Program-made: the position numbers and the translations under genes | Notes under the pieces: model-generated | Seen by the model: only the letters and a program-made list of their open reading frames with translations | What the model was told of the DNA's origin: nothing | The model's database searches: none | In this document: positions 52,779 to 61,306 of the stretch, one piece after another | Numbering within the stretch: position 1 is the first letter of the stretch | How the letters are laid out: each line of letters opens with the position of its first letter | Origin: Novosphingobium kunmingense | Lineage (GTDB): Bacteria; Pseudomonadota; Alphaproteobacteria; Sphingomonadales; Sphingomonadaceae | DNA: 64,000 bases | NCBI RefSeq assembly: GCF_002813245.1 | Contig: NZ_PHUF01000002.1 | Location: 1,116,001 to 1,180,000 of the forward strand | Direction: 5' to 3'

Positions 52779-53153
52779 ATGCCGAGCGGTTTTCTCGAAC
52801 ACGCCAACATCACCGTCAGCGATCCGGAGCGGTCGTCGGCCCTGCTGCAGAAGCTATGCGGCTGGCACGAACGCTGGCGCGGCCCGTCGCAGCTGGGCGG
52901 CTGGACGATCCATGTCGGCAACGACCATGATTACATTGCGGTCTACACCCGCGACGACGGGCCGGTCGAACGCCACCGCAAGGGCGCGCCGCTAAACCAC
53001 GTCGGACTGGTGGTCGACGATCTCGACGCGGCCGAACAGGTCGTGGTCGCGGCCGGGCTGGTGCCGTTCAACCACGCCGACTATGAACCGGGCCGCCGAT
53101 TCTACTTTTTCGACTGGGACGGGATCGAATTCGAGATGGTGAGCTATGTCTGA
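52779..53153 (+). CDS. Glyoxalase/bleomycin-resistance (VOC) family protein under SoxR control
   Basis: Single-VOC protein of 124 residues. The blocks are FLEHANITVSDPERSSALLQKLCGW, NHVGLVVDDLDAAEQVVVAAGL and the closing FYFFDWDGIEFEMVSYV with a metal-ligand-type Glu. AAAAAGGA precedes ATG 52779. The SoxR box 67 bp upstream indicates induction by redox-cycling agents. The likely job is modifying or sequestering such a compound, or detoxifying an aldehyde; the substrate is unknown. Its stop overlaps the N-acetyltransferase start by 8 nt, forming a two-gene unit. Confidence 0.88.
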   Translation: MPSGFLEHANITVSDPERSSALLQKLCGWHERWRGPSQLGGWTIHVGNDHDYIAVYTRDDGPVERHRKGAPLNHVGLVVDDLDAAEQVVVAAGLVPFNHADYEPGRRFYFFDWDGIEFEMVSYV

Positions 53154-53970
53154 AGCGCTTTCTCCGGCCATGCTGGACGCCTACCTGCAACGCATCGGGC
53201 ACGACGGCCCGCTGGGCGCCGATCTGTCGACGCTGCGCGCGCTGCACCGTGCGCACGTTCTGGCGATCCCGTTCGAGAACCTCGAGGTCCAGTTCGGCGG
53301 CGAACCGTCGATGGATCCCGATGCGATCTTCGCCAAGCTGGTCGAGCGGCGGCGCGGCGGCTGGTGCTATGAGCAGAACGGACTGTTCGGGCGCGTGCTC
53401 GAAACGCTGGGTTTCGCGGTCACCCGCCTGGCTGGCGGCGTCATGCGCGAAATGGCGGGCGAGCAGTTCGTCGGCAATCACCTCGCGCTGAAAGTGGTGG
53501 TCGATGGCGATCCGTGGCTCTGCGACGTCGGTTTCGGATCGACCCAGATCGAGCCGCTGCCGCTCGCCGAAGGCCCATGGACGGCAGCGCCGCTCAGCGG
53601 CGAACTGCAGCGAACCGAAGACGGATACTGGCGGCTCGCCATCATTGGCGGGCCGATGCCGCTGTCGTTCGATTTTCGCGACGCGCCGGCGGACGAGCAA
53701 CGCCTGCAGGACCTGTGCGCCTGGCAGGCGAGCGACGAGCAGTCGATCTTCGTCCAGAACCTGGCCGTCCAGCAGCGGCGGCCCGAAGGCCACGCGATGC
53801 TGCGGGGCAAGGTGCTGACCGAAACGACCGCGGCGGGGATCGCCACGCACGAAATACCGTCCGATGCCGCACTGGTTGCCACCCTGCGCGATCATTTCGG
53901 CCTCGACGTGCCCGAGGCCGCGCACCTGTGGCCGAAGATCGAGGAACGCCACGCGGCGCTGTTCACCTAG
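53146..53970 (+). CDS. nat: Arylamine N-acetyltransferase
   Basis: Protein of 274 residues. The catalytic triad is Cys74 (RRGGWCYEQN), His112 (VGNHLAL) and Asp127 (WLCDVGFG), as in NAT enzymes. It transfers acetyl from acetyl-CoA to aromatic amines or hydrazines. It overlaps the VOC gene and so should share the SoxR-controlled promoter, a plausible fit for disarming redox-active aromatic amines. It converges on the SRAP gene with 4-bp overlap. Confidence 0.93.
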   Translation: MSEALSPAMLDAYLQRIGHDGPLGADLSTLRALHRAHVLAIPFENLEVQFGGEPSMDPDAIFAKLVERRRGGWCYEQNGLFGRVLETLGFAVTRLAGGVMREMAGEQFVGNHLALKVVVDGDPWLCDVGFGSTQIEPLPLAEGPWTAAPLSGELQRTEDGYWRLAIIGGPMPLSFDFRDAPADEQRLQDLCAWQASDEQSIFVQNLAVQQRRPEGHAMLRGKVLTETTAAGIATHEIPSDAALVATLRDHFGLDVPEAAHLWPKIEERHAALFT

Positions 53971-54596
53971 AACAGCGCGCCCTGGTCGCCCATCGGCTTG
54001 CCGTCGACCCAGCGGTCGCGTGTGTGTTCGGCCAGCAGCGGCTCCGGCCAGGTCCGCACCAGCGCCATGGCCTCGTCCGGGCTGCCGTGGGTCCAGCAGT
54101 GCCATTCTTCGGGATCGAGGATCACCGGCATGCGGTCATGCACATCGGCCATCCACGGCGATGCGTCGGCCATGACCAAAGTATAGCAATCGCCCCATTC
54201 GGGCGTGTGGCGCCACAGCCCTGCCACCGCGATCACCTCGCGGTCGGGCAAGGCATACCAGCTGCGCGTCATCCGTCCGGTCGGCCCGCGCGGTTCGGCC
54301 CACTGGCTGACCGGCACCAAGCAGCGGCGGCGGGCGAAGCTGTCGCGCCAGAACGCGGTGGCGAGCTTGTCGTCGCGGGCGTTGGTCACCGGCTTGGGCT
54401 TGAGCGGTTGTCCCCGCCGGCCCTTGAGCACCAGGGGAAAGCCCCAGGCCATGGCCCTGGCGCGGCCTTCGGCAACGACCAGCCCGGGATAACCGGGATA
54501 GACCTCGCTTGCAAAGTTGGCCCGGTCATCGGCCTCCACCGCGAACAACTTGGCCACTTCCTGCGTGCCCTTGGTCATGCGGTAAAGATTGCACAT
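53967..54596 (-). CDS. yedK: SOS response-associated peptidase-family protein (SRAP, YedK/HMCES-like)
   Basis: Protein of 209 residues starting MCNLYRMT, so that Cys2 becomes the N-terminal nucleophile after Met removal; an in-frame start nine codons upstream would bury it and was rejected. Active-site partners are Asn in PVTNARDDKL, Glu in RCLVPVSQWAEP and His in HDRMPVIL. SRAP proteins form a thiazolidine crosslink with abasic sites in single-stranded DNA and shield them. It is followed on the same strand by no close partner. Confidence 0.9.
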   Translation of the reverse strand: MCNLYRMTKGTQEVAKLFAVEADDRANFASEVYPGYPGLVVAEGRARAMAWGFPLVLKGRRGQPLKPKPVTNARDDKLATAFWRDSFARRRCLVPVSQWAEPRGPTGRMTRSWYALPDREVIAVAGLWRHTPEWGDCYTLVMADASPWMADVHDRMPVILDPEEWHCWTHGSPDEAMALVRTWPEPLLAEHTRDRWVDGKPMGDQGALF

Positions 54597-54601
54597 CGGC
54601 G

Positions 54602-55120
54602 CTATTTCCGCGGGCGGCCGCAACCTTTGTCGGTCCGTCCGCTGTGAACGAAGACGACGTCATAGGGATAGACCACGTCGCTCATCCCGTCGCTGCACTT
54701 GGCCGGGGTGAAGGTCAGCGTGAACGGCTTGCCGTTGAAGCGCGCGACATAGCGAATGATGTCGCCCTCGCGCCGTTCCAGAGAGGGCACGACCACGCCG
54801 TTGAGCATGTCGGGCGTGACATACTTGAGCACCCATTTGGGGCTGATCTCGACCGACCAGAACGGCTCGGTCCCGAGCGCCTGGAGGCCCTTTTCCGCTT
54901 CAGGTGAAGGTGTGGGTGTGGGCGTGGCCAGAGGAGTTGGCGTCGGCCTGGGTGTCGGGGTTGGCGCCGGCCTGGGCGTTGCCGTGGGAGTGGGCGTCGG
55001 CGTCGCCGCGCCTGGCGAAGCATCCGGGGCAGCAGACGTCGGCGCGCCCTTGTCATTCGTTGCAGGAGGCGTGCAGCCGGCGACAGCCACGGCGGCCAGC
55101 GCCGCCACCCCCCTATGCAT
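54602..55120 (-). CDS. Lipoprotein with Thr-Pro repeat linker and COG3650-type domain
   Basis: Protein of 172 residues starting at ATG 55120, inside the end of ubiA. The lipobox AVAGC gives Cys16. Residues 40-73 are a Thr-Pro/Arg-Pro tandem linker. The C-terminal region GTEPFWSVEISPKWVLKYVTPDML with VVYPYDVVFVHSGRTDKGCGRP matches the uncharacterised bacterial COG3650 domain (small extracytoplasmic). The linker may span peptidoglycan. The protein function is unknown. Start is translationally coupled to ubiA by an 8-nt overlap. Confidence 0.8.
   Translation of the reverse strand: MHRGVAALAAVAVAGCTPPATNDKGAPTSAAPDASPGAATPTPTPTATPRPAPTPTPRPTPTPLATPTPTPSPEAEKGLQALGTEPFWSVEISPKWVLKYVTPDMLNGVVVPSLERREGDIIRYVARFNGKPFTLTFTPAKCSDGMSDVVYPYDVVFVHSGRTDKGCGRPRK
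54902..55003 (-). repeat. Degenerate Thr-Pro coding repeat
   Basis: About 34 codons alternate Thr-Pro, Arg-Pro and Ala-Pro, giving GTGGGCGTN-type repeats on the plus strand. It forms the stalk of the lipoprotein above and could vary in length between strains. Confidence 0.75.
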
Positions 55121-56015
55121 TGCCGACCACCCAGCACGCGAGCGCGACGAGCAAGCCGGCGGTGCGGTTGGAGCGGAATCGGGCAAGGGCGTTGTCGGCA
55201 TCGTCGGGTTCCAAGGTCAGGGCCTGCCACCCAAGATGCAATGCTGCAGGTGCGAGCGCAAGCAGGACCAGCCAATCGGGCCGCAGCAGCCAGAACGCAA
55301 GCCCCCACAGCGCGATAGCCCCGGCATAGAACGCAGCGACTCCGCCCCTGACGTGTCGGCCGAGCGTCAGCGCGGAGGATCCGACGCCGACCAGTGCGTC
55401 GTCCTCGCGGTCCTGGCAGGCGTAGATCGTGTCGTAGCCGACGCACCACGCCCAGGCGCCGACGTAAAGTGCCAGCATCACCGCCAGCCCGTCGCCGCGC
55501 AGCGCCGTCCAGCCGACCGGAACGCCCCAGGTGAAGACCAGCCCGAGCCAGGCCTGCGGGAAGGCGGTTATCCGCTTCATGAAGGGATAGGCGGCGACCA
55601 GCGCCAGGCTGCCCAGCGCCACGACCTGCGCCTGCCAGCGCAGCTGCAGCAGTACGACAAGCCCGACCAGGCACAGCGCGACCAGCCAGGCCCAGGCAGA
55701 GCGCGGACTCACCCGGCCGCTGGCTACCGGACGCAGCGCGGTGCGCGCGACCCTGCCATCGATATCGGCATCGACGATGTCGTTGTAGACGCAGCCCGCG
55801 CCGCGCATCGCGACCGAGCCAATCAGCAGCCATGCCAGCAGGTCCCAGCGCCCCTGCCCGCCCGCAAGCAGAAGCCCCCAGGCACAAGGCCAATAGAGCA
55901 GCCACCAGCCGATCGGTCGGTCGAACCGGGCCAGCTGCGCATAATCGCGCCACGGCTGCGGCATGGCGGCCACCATGCCGCGGTGCTGGCTGTCAGGGAC
56001 AATTTCAGCGGACAT
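55113..56015 (-). CDS. ubiA: 4-hydroxybenzoate polyprenyltransferase UbiA
   Basis: Integral membrane prenyltransferase of 300 residues with about nine helices. The two Asp-rich motifs are NDIVDADIDGRVART near residue 78 and DTIYACQDREDD near 193, which bind Mg-polyprenyl diphosphate. ARFDRPIGWWLLYWPCAWGLLLA is the typical N-terminal helix. It makes the first ring-prenylated ubiquinone precursor. It diverges from rsmE across 46 bp and its end overlaps the downstream lipoprotein start. Confidence 0.95.
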   Translation of the reverse strand: MSAEIVPDSQHRGMVAAMPQPWRDYAQLARFDRPIGWWLLYWPCAWGLLLAGGQGRWDLLAWLLIGSVAMRGAGCVYNDIVDADIDGRVARTALRPVASGRVSPRSAWAWLVALCLVGLVVLLQLRWQAQVVALGSLALVAAYPFMKRITAFPQAWLGLVFTWGVPVGWTALRGDGLAVMLALYVGAWAWCVGYDTIYACQDREDDALVGVGSSALTLGRHVRGGVAAFYAGAIALWGLAFWLLRPDWLVLLALAPAALHLGWQALTLEPDDADNALARFRSNRTAGLLVALACWVVGNA

Positions 56016-56061
56016 GTGCGTGCTCTAGCCAATCGGGGCAAATGCGCTAGAGCCTGCAGAG

Positions 56062-56805
56062 ATGCCCGCTACCCCCGCCTGGCCGCCGAAGTCCGCTCCG
56101 CGCCTGTTCGTAGACGGGCCGCTGGCCCAAGGCGCGACCCTGGCGCTCGAGGGCCCGCAGGCGCATTACCTGGGCCGGGTGATGCGGGTGAGCGAAGGCG
56201 ATGCGGTGGTGCTGTGCGACGACATCACCGGGGAATGGGCCGCCCGCGTGGCCGGCGCCGGCAAGCGCGACGTAATGCTGACGGTCGAGACGCGCTTGCG
56301 CCCTCGCGAAGCGGTGCCCGATTTCACACTCTGCGCCGCACTGCTCAAGAAGGACCGGTTCGACCTGGTGCTTGAAAAAGCCTGCGAACTGGGCGTCGCG
56401 GCGATCCAGCCGGTGCTGACCCGGCGCTGCGTGGCGGACAAGCTCAACCTCGATCGGGCCCGCGCGATCCTGGTCGAGGCGGCCGAACAGTGCGCCCGCA
56501 CCGCGCTGCCCGCGGTGCACACGCCCGTCAAGCTCGACGCCTTGCTCAAGGCCTGGCCCGACACCCGCACCCTGTTCTTCGCCGACGAGGCCGGGGGCGA
56601 AGCCGCCGCGGCCCAGTTTGCCGCCTTTTCTGGCCCCGCCGCCCTCCTGACCGGCCCCGAAGGCGGCTTCGACGAGGCGGAGCGCGCCGCGATACGCGCC
56701 CTGCCTCAGGCCCGTGCCATCGCGCTCGGACCGCGTATCCTGCGCGGCGAAACCGCCGCGATTGCCGCCACCGCGCTGTGGATGGGGACGGCCGGCGATT
56801 GGTGA
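56062..56805 (+). CDS. rsmE: 16S rRNA (uracil-1498-N3)-methyltransferase RsmE
   Basis: SPOUT-class RNA methyltransferase of 247 residues. An N-terminal PUA-like part (RLFVDGPLAQGATLALEGPQAHYLGRVMRV) is followed by the knot with LLTGPEGGFDEAERAAI and LGPRILRGETAAIAAT, the canonical RsmE motifs. It methylates U1498 in 16S rRNA. gshA starts 54 bp downstream. Orientation and spacing are ordinary. Confidence 0.95.
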   Translation: MPATPAWPPKSAPRLFVDGPLAQGATLALEGPQAHYLGRVMRVSEGDAVVLCDDITGEWAARVAGAGKRDVMLTVETRLRPREAVPDFTLCAALLKKDRFDLVLEKACELGVAAIQPVLTRRCVADKLNLDRARAILVEAAEQCARTALPAVHTPVKLDALLKAWPDTRTLFFADEAGGEAAAAQFAAFSGPAALLTGPEGGFDEAERAAIRALPQARAIALGPRILRGETAAIAATALWMGTAGDW

Positions 56806-56859
56806 ACTGTCACACAATTTCGCTAGCGCCGGTGCGATCAAAGCACTAACTGCGGCGCC

Positions 56860-58230
56860 ATGAGCACGAGACAGGTTTCAGATCGAAACGATCCGATCAT
56901 CGAAAACCGCGAGCAGCTTGCCGCACCGATGATCAAGGGGGAAAAGCCGCGCGACCGCTGGCGGATCGGAACCGAGCACGAAAAGCTGGTCTATTGCACC
57001 GGCGATCATCACGCCCCCAGCTATGACGAGAAAGGCGGCATTCGCGACCTCCTCGTGGCGCTCGAAGCCTATGGCTGGGAACCGGTCATCGAAGGCGGCA
57101 ACATCATCGCGCTGAGCGGCAGCGACGGCGCGGTCAGCCTTGAACCGGCGGGGCAGCTCGAACTGTCCGGCGCACCGCTCGAGACGATCCACCAGACCTG
57201 CGCCGAAACCGGCCGCCACCTCGACCAGGTCAAGGCGATCGGGGCGCGGACCGGCAAGGGCTTCCTCGGCCTTGGCATGTGGCCCGACAAGACCCGGGCC
57301 GAGCTGCCGATCATGCCCAAGGGTCGCTACGAGATCATGCTGCGGCACATGCCGCGCGTCGGCAACCTCGGCCTCGACATGATGCTGCGCACCTGCACCA
57401 TCCAGGTCAACCTCGACTATGCGAGCGAGGCGGACATGGTGCAGAAGTTCCGCACAAGCCTGGCTCTGCAGCCGCTGGCCACCGCGCTGTTCGCCAATTC
57501 GCCCTTCACCGAGGGCAAGCCCAACGGCTTCCTGTCGTACCGCAGCCATATCTGGACCGACACCGATCCGCACCGCACCGGCATGATCGGCTTCGTCTTC
57601 GAGGACGGCTTCGGCTATGACCGCTACGTCGAATACATGCTCGACGTGCCGATGTATTTCGTCTTCCGCGACGGCAAGTACATCGATGCGGCGGGGCTGT
57701 CGTTCCGCGATTTCCTCGACGGCAAGCTCTCGGTCCTGCCGGGCGAGCGGCCACGGATGAGCGACTGGACCGACCATCTGTCGACCGCGTTCCCTGAAGT
57801 GCGGCTGAAGTCGTTTCTCGAAATGCGCGGCGCCGACGGCGGCCCGTGGAACAAGATCTGCGCCCTGCCCGCGTTCTGGGTCGGCCTGCTCTACGACCAG
57901 ACGGCGCTCGACGCGGCGTGGGACCTGGTCAAGGGCTGGGACATGGAAGGGCGCGAGGCGCTGCGTGCTGCCGTGCCCAAGCTGGGTCTCGACGCACCGG
58001 TGCCGGGCGGCGGCACGCTCAAGGATATCGCCGCAGAAGTGCTGGCGATCAGCCGCGCCGGTCTCAATTCGCGCAGCCGCCTCAATTCGATGGGCGAAAC
58101 CGAAGCGGGCTTCCTCAATCCGCTCGACGAGATCGTCCGGTCGGGCAAGGTCCCGGCGCAGGTCCTGCTCGACAAGTTCCACGGCGAATGGGGCGGCGAC
58201 ATTTCGCGCGTCTACGAGATGAGCTTCTGA
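56860..58230 (+). CDS. gshA: Glutamate-cysteine ligase, plant/alphaproteobacterial type
   Basis: First enzyme of glutathione synthesis, 456 residues. Diagnostic stretches are RIGTEHEKLVYCTGDHHAP near residue 38, LEPAGQLELSGAPLETIHQTCAE, MMLRTCTIQVNLDYASEADMVQKFR and MFRDGKYIDAAG-like sequence, then DHLSTAFPEVRLKSFLEMRGADGGPW. These match the GshA of alphaproteobacteria and plant plastids rather than E. coli GshA. The stop shares a base with the next gene's ATG. Confidence 0.95.
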   Translation: MSTRQVSDRNDPIIENREQLAAPMIKGEKPRDRWRIGTEHEKLVYCTGDHHAPSYDEKGGIRDLLVALEAYGWEPVIEGGNIIALSGSDGAVSLEPAGQLELSGAPLETIHQTCAETGRHLDQVKAIGARTGKGFLGLGMWPDKTRAELPIMPKGRYEIMLRHMPRVGNLGLDMMLRTCTIQVNLDYASEADMVQKFRTSLALQPLATALFANSPFTEGKPNGFLSYRSHIWTDTDPHRTGMIGFVFEDGFGYDRYVEYMLDVPMYFVFRDGKYIDAAGLSFRDFLDGKLSVLPGERPRMSDWTDHLSTAFPEVRLKSFLEMRGADGGPWNKICALPAFWVGLLYDQTALDAAWDLVKGWDMEGREALRAAVPKLGLDAPVPGGGTLKDIAAEVLAISRAGLNSRSRLNSMGETEAGFLNPLDEIVRSGKVPAQVLLDKFHGEWGGDISRVYEMSF

Positions 58231-58532
58231 TGCCGGTTGCGGTGATCGGCCAGTTCCGGCTTCCACCCGAGCGGCTCACCGAGGCGCGCGGCGCGATGGA
58301 GCGCGTGGTTACGGCGACGCTCGGCGAAGCGGGGTGCCTCGCCTACAGCTATGCCGAGGACGTGCTCGACCCCGGCCTGATCCGCGTGAGCGAACTGTGG
58401 GAAAGCCGCGCCCACCTCGCCGCGCACTTCGCCGCGCCGCACATGGCCCGCTGGCAGGAAGAGCGGGCCGCCCTCGGCCTCACGGGTCGCCAGGTCACCG
58501 CTTACGAACTGGGCGCCGCCGAAGCGCTCTGA
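58230..58532 (+). CDS. Antibiotic biosynthesis monooxygenase (ABM) domain protein
   Basis: Small dimeric alpha/beta-barrel protein of 100 residues. The pattern VIGQFRLPPERLTEARGAMERVVTATLGEAGCLAYSYAED followed by RVSELWESRAHLAAHFAAPHMARW matches the ABM/YgiN-like family (quinol or small-molecule oxidation). ATG 58230 overlaps the gshA stop by one base. Its end overlaps the convergent ICMT-like gene by 31 bp. The substrate is unknown. Confidence 0.85.
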   Translation: MPVAVIGQFRLPPERLTEARGAMERVVTATLGEAGCLAYSYAEDVLDPGLIRVSELWESRAHLAAHFAAPHMARWQEERAALGLTGRQVTAYELGAAEAL

Positions 58533-59872
58533 ACCCCCGGGCGCCTCGCGTTAAGCGCCCGGCCCAAGCGCGCCAGCGGCGCGGTGATCAGGCCGTTCGC
58601 CTCCATCCAGTGCCAGTAGGCGACATATTTGGGATCCTCGGCGAGCAGGTGCTTCTCCTCGGTCCGCGCCCGCCAGAAATAGATCGCGCTGACCACGCCA
58701 AGGAAGAAGGTGTTGCGCACCATGTCGGTGAACGATCCGGTCGTCACGAACATCGGCAGCACCGCGCACCACCAAAACAGGTTCTTCGACAGGTAGGCCG
58801 GATGGCGGGTGAAGGCGTAGGGCCCGTTGGTCAGCACGCCCCGATAGGTCAGGTTGGAAAAGCGTATGCCGAAGGCCACCGTCGCCCAGGCGTAGATGGC
58901 GGTCAGCACCACCAGCAGTCCCGCCCAGCCCCACTGCAGCGCTTCGAAACCGCCCAGAACGCGGGCCCAGTTATCGTCGCCATCGGTGCCGGCGGTGTAG
59001 AAGATCGGCCGCCCCGCCCCCATGATCTGGAACGGAGGGTAGCACAGCAGCGCGGCGAGCCACCCCGCAACATAAGGGTTGGCCGACCGGATCTGCGCGT
59101 CGAGCGGCTTCATCGTCAAGACGTAGCCGACCGTGCCGACCTGTTCGTCGAGCACGAACATCAAGGTGACCAGGATCGCGGCAAGGCCCGCAGGCGAGGC
59201 TGCCATGACGCTCCAGTCGGGCGCGACGAGGTTGGTGAACCCGCCAGGCACGATCGAGATCATGAAGGCGGTGAAAAAGCCCTTCACCGCCCAGGCACGC
59301 AGGTGGATCCAGACCTGACTGCGGTCTGCCGCCTCGCGCCCGATCAGCACCGCGCCGAAGTGCCAGCAGGCGTCGCGCGATTCGACCAGGCGGCGGTCGA
59401 GCCAGAAGACATAGGGAATCGACAGCACGAACAGCGGAAGGGCCAGCGCCGAGAGCACTTCCATCGCGATCAGGTAGGGTGAGGACCAGTACCAGCGGCA
59501 CAGGCAATAGAGCGCCGCAATCAGGGCCCATGTGGCCCACAGCCCGGCCAGCTTCGTCACCGAGATGTCGAATATTGCCGCGATCGGCCGGCGCAGCGAC
59601 CAGTCGATCCCGGTCGACGGGCGGAGATGGACCTTGTCGATCAGCACCGACCACAACACCATCGGCAGCGCGGTGATGACCAGGCCCAGCAGGGCAGCGT
59701 AGGGTCCGACCAACCGTGCGCGCGGGCCGGGCGCGTTCAGCGCGTCGGCGATCTCTGGCCAGAAATGGCAGACGCAGACCCACACCGCGAGGCCCGCCAC
59801 GCCGGTCAGGCCAATCGCCGCCGAAACATCGCTGCTCGGGCGCGGACCGGAGGGAGCGGGGCGCGTGGTCAT
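58502..59872 (-). CDS. Membrane methyltransferase, isoprenylcysteine carboxyl methyltransferase-like
   Basis: Polytopic protein of 456 residues with around ten hydrophobic segments. The C-terminal third has the ICMT/PEMT core GVLTNGPYAFTRHPAYLSKNLFWW (RHPxY) and FWRARTEEKHLLAEDPKYVAYWHW (the EE cofactor-binding motif). Typical ICMT proteins have about 200 residues, so the first 300 residues are an extra transmembrane region without recognised function. The methyl acceptor could be a lipid or a prenylated metabolite. It lies downstream of bamB with an inverted repeat between them. Confidence 0.8.
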   Translation of the reverse strand: MTTRPAPSGPRPSSDVSAAIGLTGVAGLAVWVCVCHFWPEIADALNAPGPRARLVGPYAALLGLVITALPMVLWSVLIDKVHLRPSTGIDWSLRRPIAAIFDISVTKLAGLWATWALIAALYCLCRWYWSSPYLIAMEVLSALALPLFVLSIPYVFWLDRRLVESRDACWHFGAVLIGREAADRSQVWIHLRAWAVKGFFTAFMISIVPGGFTNLVAPDWSVMAASPAGLAAILVTLMFVLDEQVGTVGYVLTMKPLDAQIRSANPYVAGWLAALLCYPPFQIMGAGRPIFYTAGTDGDDNWARVLGGFEALQWGWAGLLVVLTAIYAWATVAFGIRFSNLTYRGVLTNGPYAFTRHPAYLSKNLFWWCAVLPMFVTTGSFTDMVRNTFFLGVVSAIYFWRARTEEKHLLAEDPKYVAYWHWMEANGLITAPLARLGRALNARRPGVQSASAAPSS

Positions 59873-59876
59873 CCCG

Positions 59877-59906
59877 CCCGCCTTAGCCGCGAAGGGTTAA
59901 GGCGGG
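59877..59906. repeat. 9-bp perfect inverted repeat between bamB and ICMT-like gene
   Basis: CCCGCCTTA (59877-59885) and TAAGGCGGG (59898-59906) flank 12 bases in the 45-bp intergenic gap. There is no U-run on the minus strand, so termination would be weak; it could be an mRNA processing element. Confidence 0.45.
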
Positions 59907-59917
59907 GGTAACGCTGA

Positions 59918-61282
59918 TCACCTGAGCGCGGTGATCGTGCCGTCGTCGTCGAGCACGTAGAGCGTGCTGTTCGCCACGACCGGCGAGAGCGACACGGCCG
60001 CCTTGGTGCGCGTCACCAGCTGCGGCGCCCCGTCGGCCACGCCGGCGGAATAGATCTCCCCGTTGCTGTTGGCGAACCACAGGCGGTCGCCGGCCAGCAC
60101 CGGTCCGGTCCAGAACACCGGATCGGATTTCTTTTCCTCGTTACCGAAACGGGTCAGCTGCTGCACCCAGCGCACCTTGCCGTTGCTGCGCGCGATGCAA
60201 AGCAGCTTGGCATCGTCGGTCAGGGTGAAGATCCAGTCGCCGGCGACCGCCGGGGTGGAAATGCCCGCGAGGTTGAGTTCCCAGATGCGCTGGCCCGAGA
60301 CGAGCTCATAGGCCGCCATGCGCCCGCCCTGGCCCAGCGCGAAGACGCGGCCGCGGTCGATGATCGGATCGGCGTCGATGTCGGTCAGCACCCCGACCGA
60401 AGTCGACAGCGAGGTGCGCGCGAGGGCATCGGCCCACAGCTGCCGGCCGTTCTCGTAGCGATAGGCGACCAGTTCGCCGGTCGAATAACCGGTGATCACC
60501 GTGCCCTGCCCGGCCGCCGGAGCCGCCACGCCGAACACCCCGGTCTGCCCGCTGGCGCCGGTTTCGTTCCACTGCAGCGTGCCGTCGGCGGCATTGAGGC
60601 TGACGATCTGGTTGTCCATCGTCATAACGTAGACCGAGCCGAAGGCGATCGTCGGCGATCCGCGTAGCGGACCCGCTGGCTTGACCTTCCACAACTGCTT
60701 GCCGTCGCTTGCATCGAGCGCGGCCACTTCGCCGACACCGGTCGTCACATAGACCTTGCCGTCGTTGTAGGACGCGCCGCCGCCATAGACGCTGCTCGCC
60801 GCATCGCCCTTGACCGAGAAGCTCTGGCTCCAGCGGCGCGCGCCGGTGCCCGCGTCGAAAGCCGTGACCACGCCGTCGGTGCCCATGGCGAAGAGCTGGC
60901 CGCCGCCGACCACGGGGGATGCGGCAAGGCGCTGCTTCTTGCCTGAACCGGCGATCGCCCCGGTCCAGATTTGCGCCGGGGTGGCCGACAGGGCCAGGTT
61001 GCCATAGCTCTTGCCGGCGTTGCCGCCGGCCTGGGGCCAGTCGGCGTTGACCGCGGCAGGCGGCAGGACCACGGCAACGCCGTCCAGAGCCGGATCGACC
61101 TTGGCGCCGGATTCGACGCGGCTGAGGATCGCCACGCGGTCCCCCACGGTGGGCGTCGAGGGCTTGCCCTTGCCGCCGAACACGCCGCAGCCGGACAAGC
61201 CGAGGGCCAGCACAAGGGCGAGCGGAGCGGCACCTTTTCGGAAGATCGAGATCGAGGGCATCGGCAGTTCTATCCTTGGCAT
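59918..61282 (-). CDS. bamB: Outer-membrane assembly lipoprotein BamB
   Basis: Lipoprotein of 454 residues with lipobox LGLSGC (Cys32; Cys25 if the ATG at 61261 is used). An eight-bladed PQQ-like propeller follows with blades such as LFAMGTDGVVTAFDAGTGARRW and TLYVLDDDGTITAL at the C-terminus. It is a subunit of the BAM complex that folds outer-membrane barrels, relevant given the TonB receptors and Slam in this window. It lies 24 bp after the YfgM-like gene, the conserved bamB neighbour. Confidence 0.93.
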   Translation of the reverse strand: MPRIELPMPSISIFRKGAAPLALVLALGLSGCGVFGGKGKPSTPTVGDRVAILSRVESGAKVDPALDGVAVVLPPAAVNADWPQAGGNAGKSYGNLALSATPAQIWTGAIAGSGKKQRLAASPVVGGGQLFAMGTDGVVTAFDAGTGARRWSQSFSVKGDAASSVYGGGASYNDGKVYVTTGVGEVAALDASDGKQLWKVKPAGPLRGSPTIAFGSVYVMTMDNQIVSLNAADGTLQWNETGASGQTGVFGVAAPAAGQGTVITGYSTGELVAYRYENGRQLWADALARTSLSTSVGVLTDIDADPIIDRGRVFALGQGGRMAAYELVSGQRIWELNLAGISTPAVAGDWIFTLTDDAKLLCIARSNGKVRWVQQLTRFGNEEKKSDPVFWTGPVLAGDRLWFANSNGEIYSAGVADGAPQLVTRTKAAVSLSPVVANSTLYVLDDDGTITALR

Positions 61283-61306
61283 TCGGGTCAGCCCGGCGGG
61301 CCGGTG

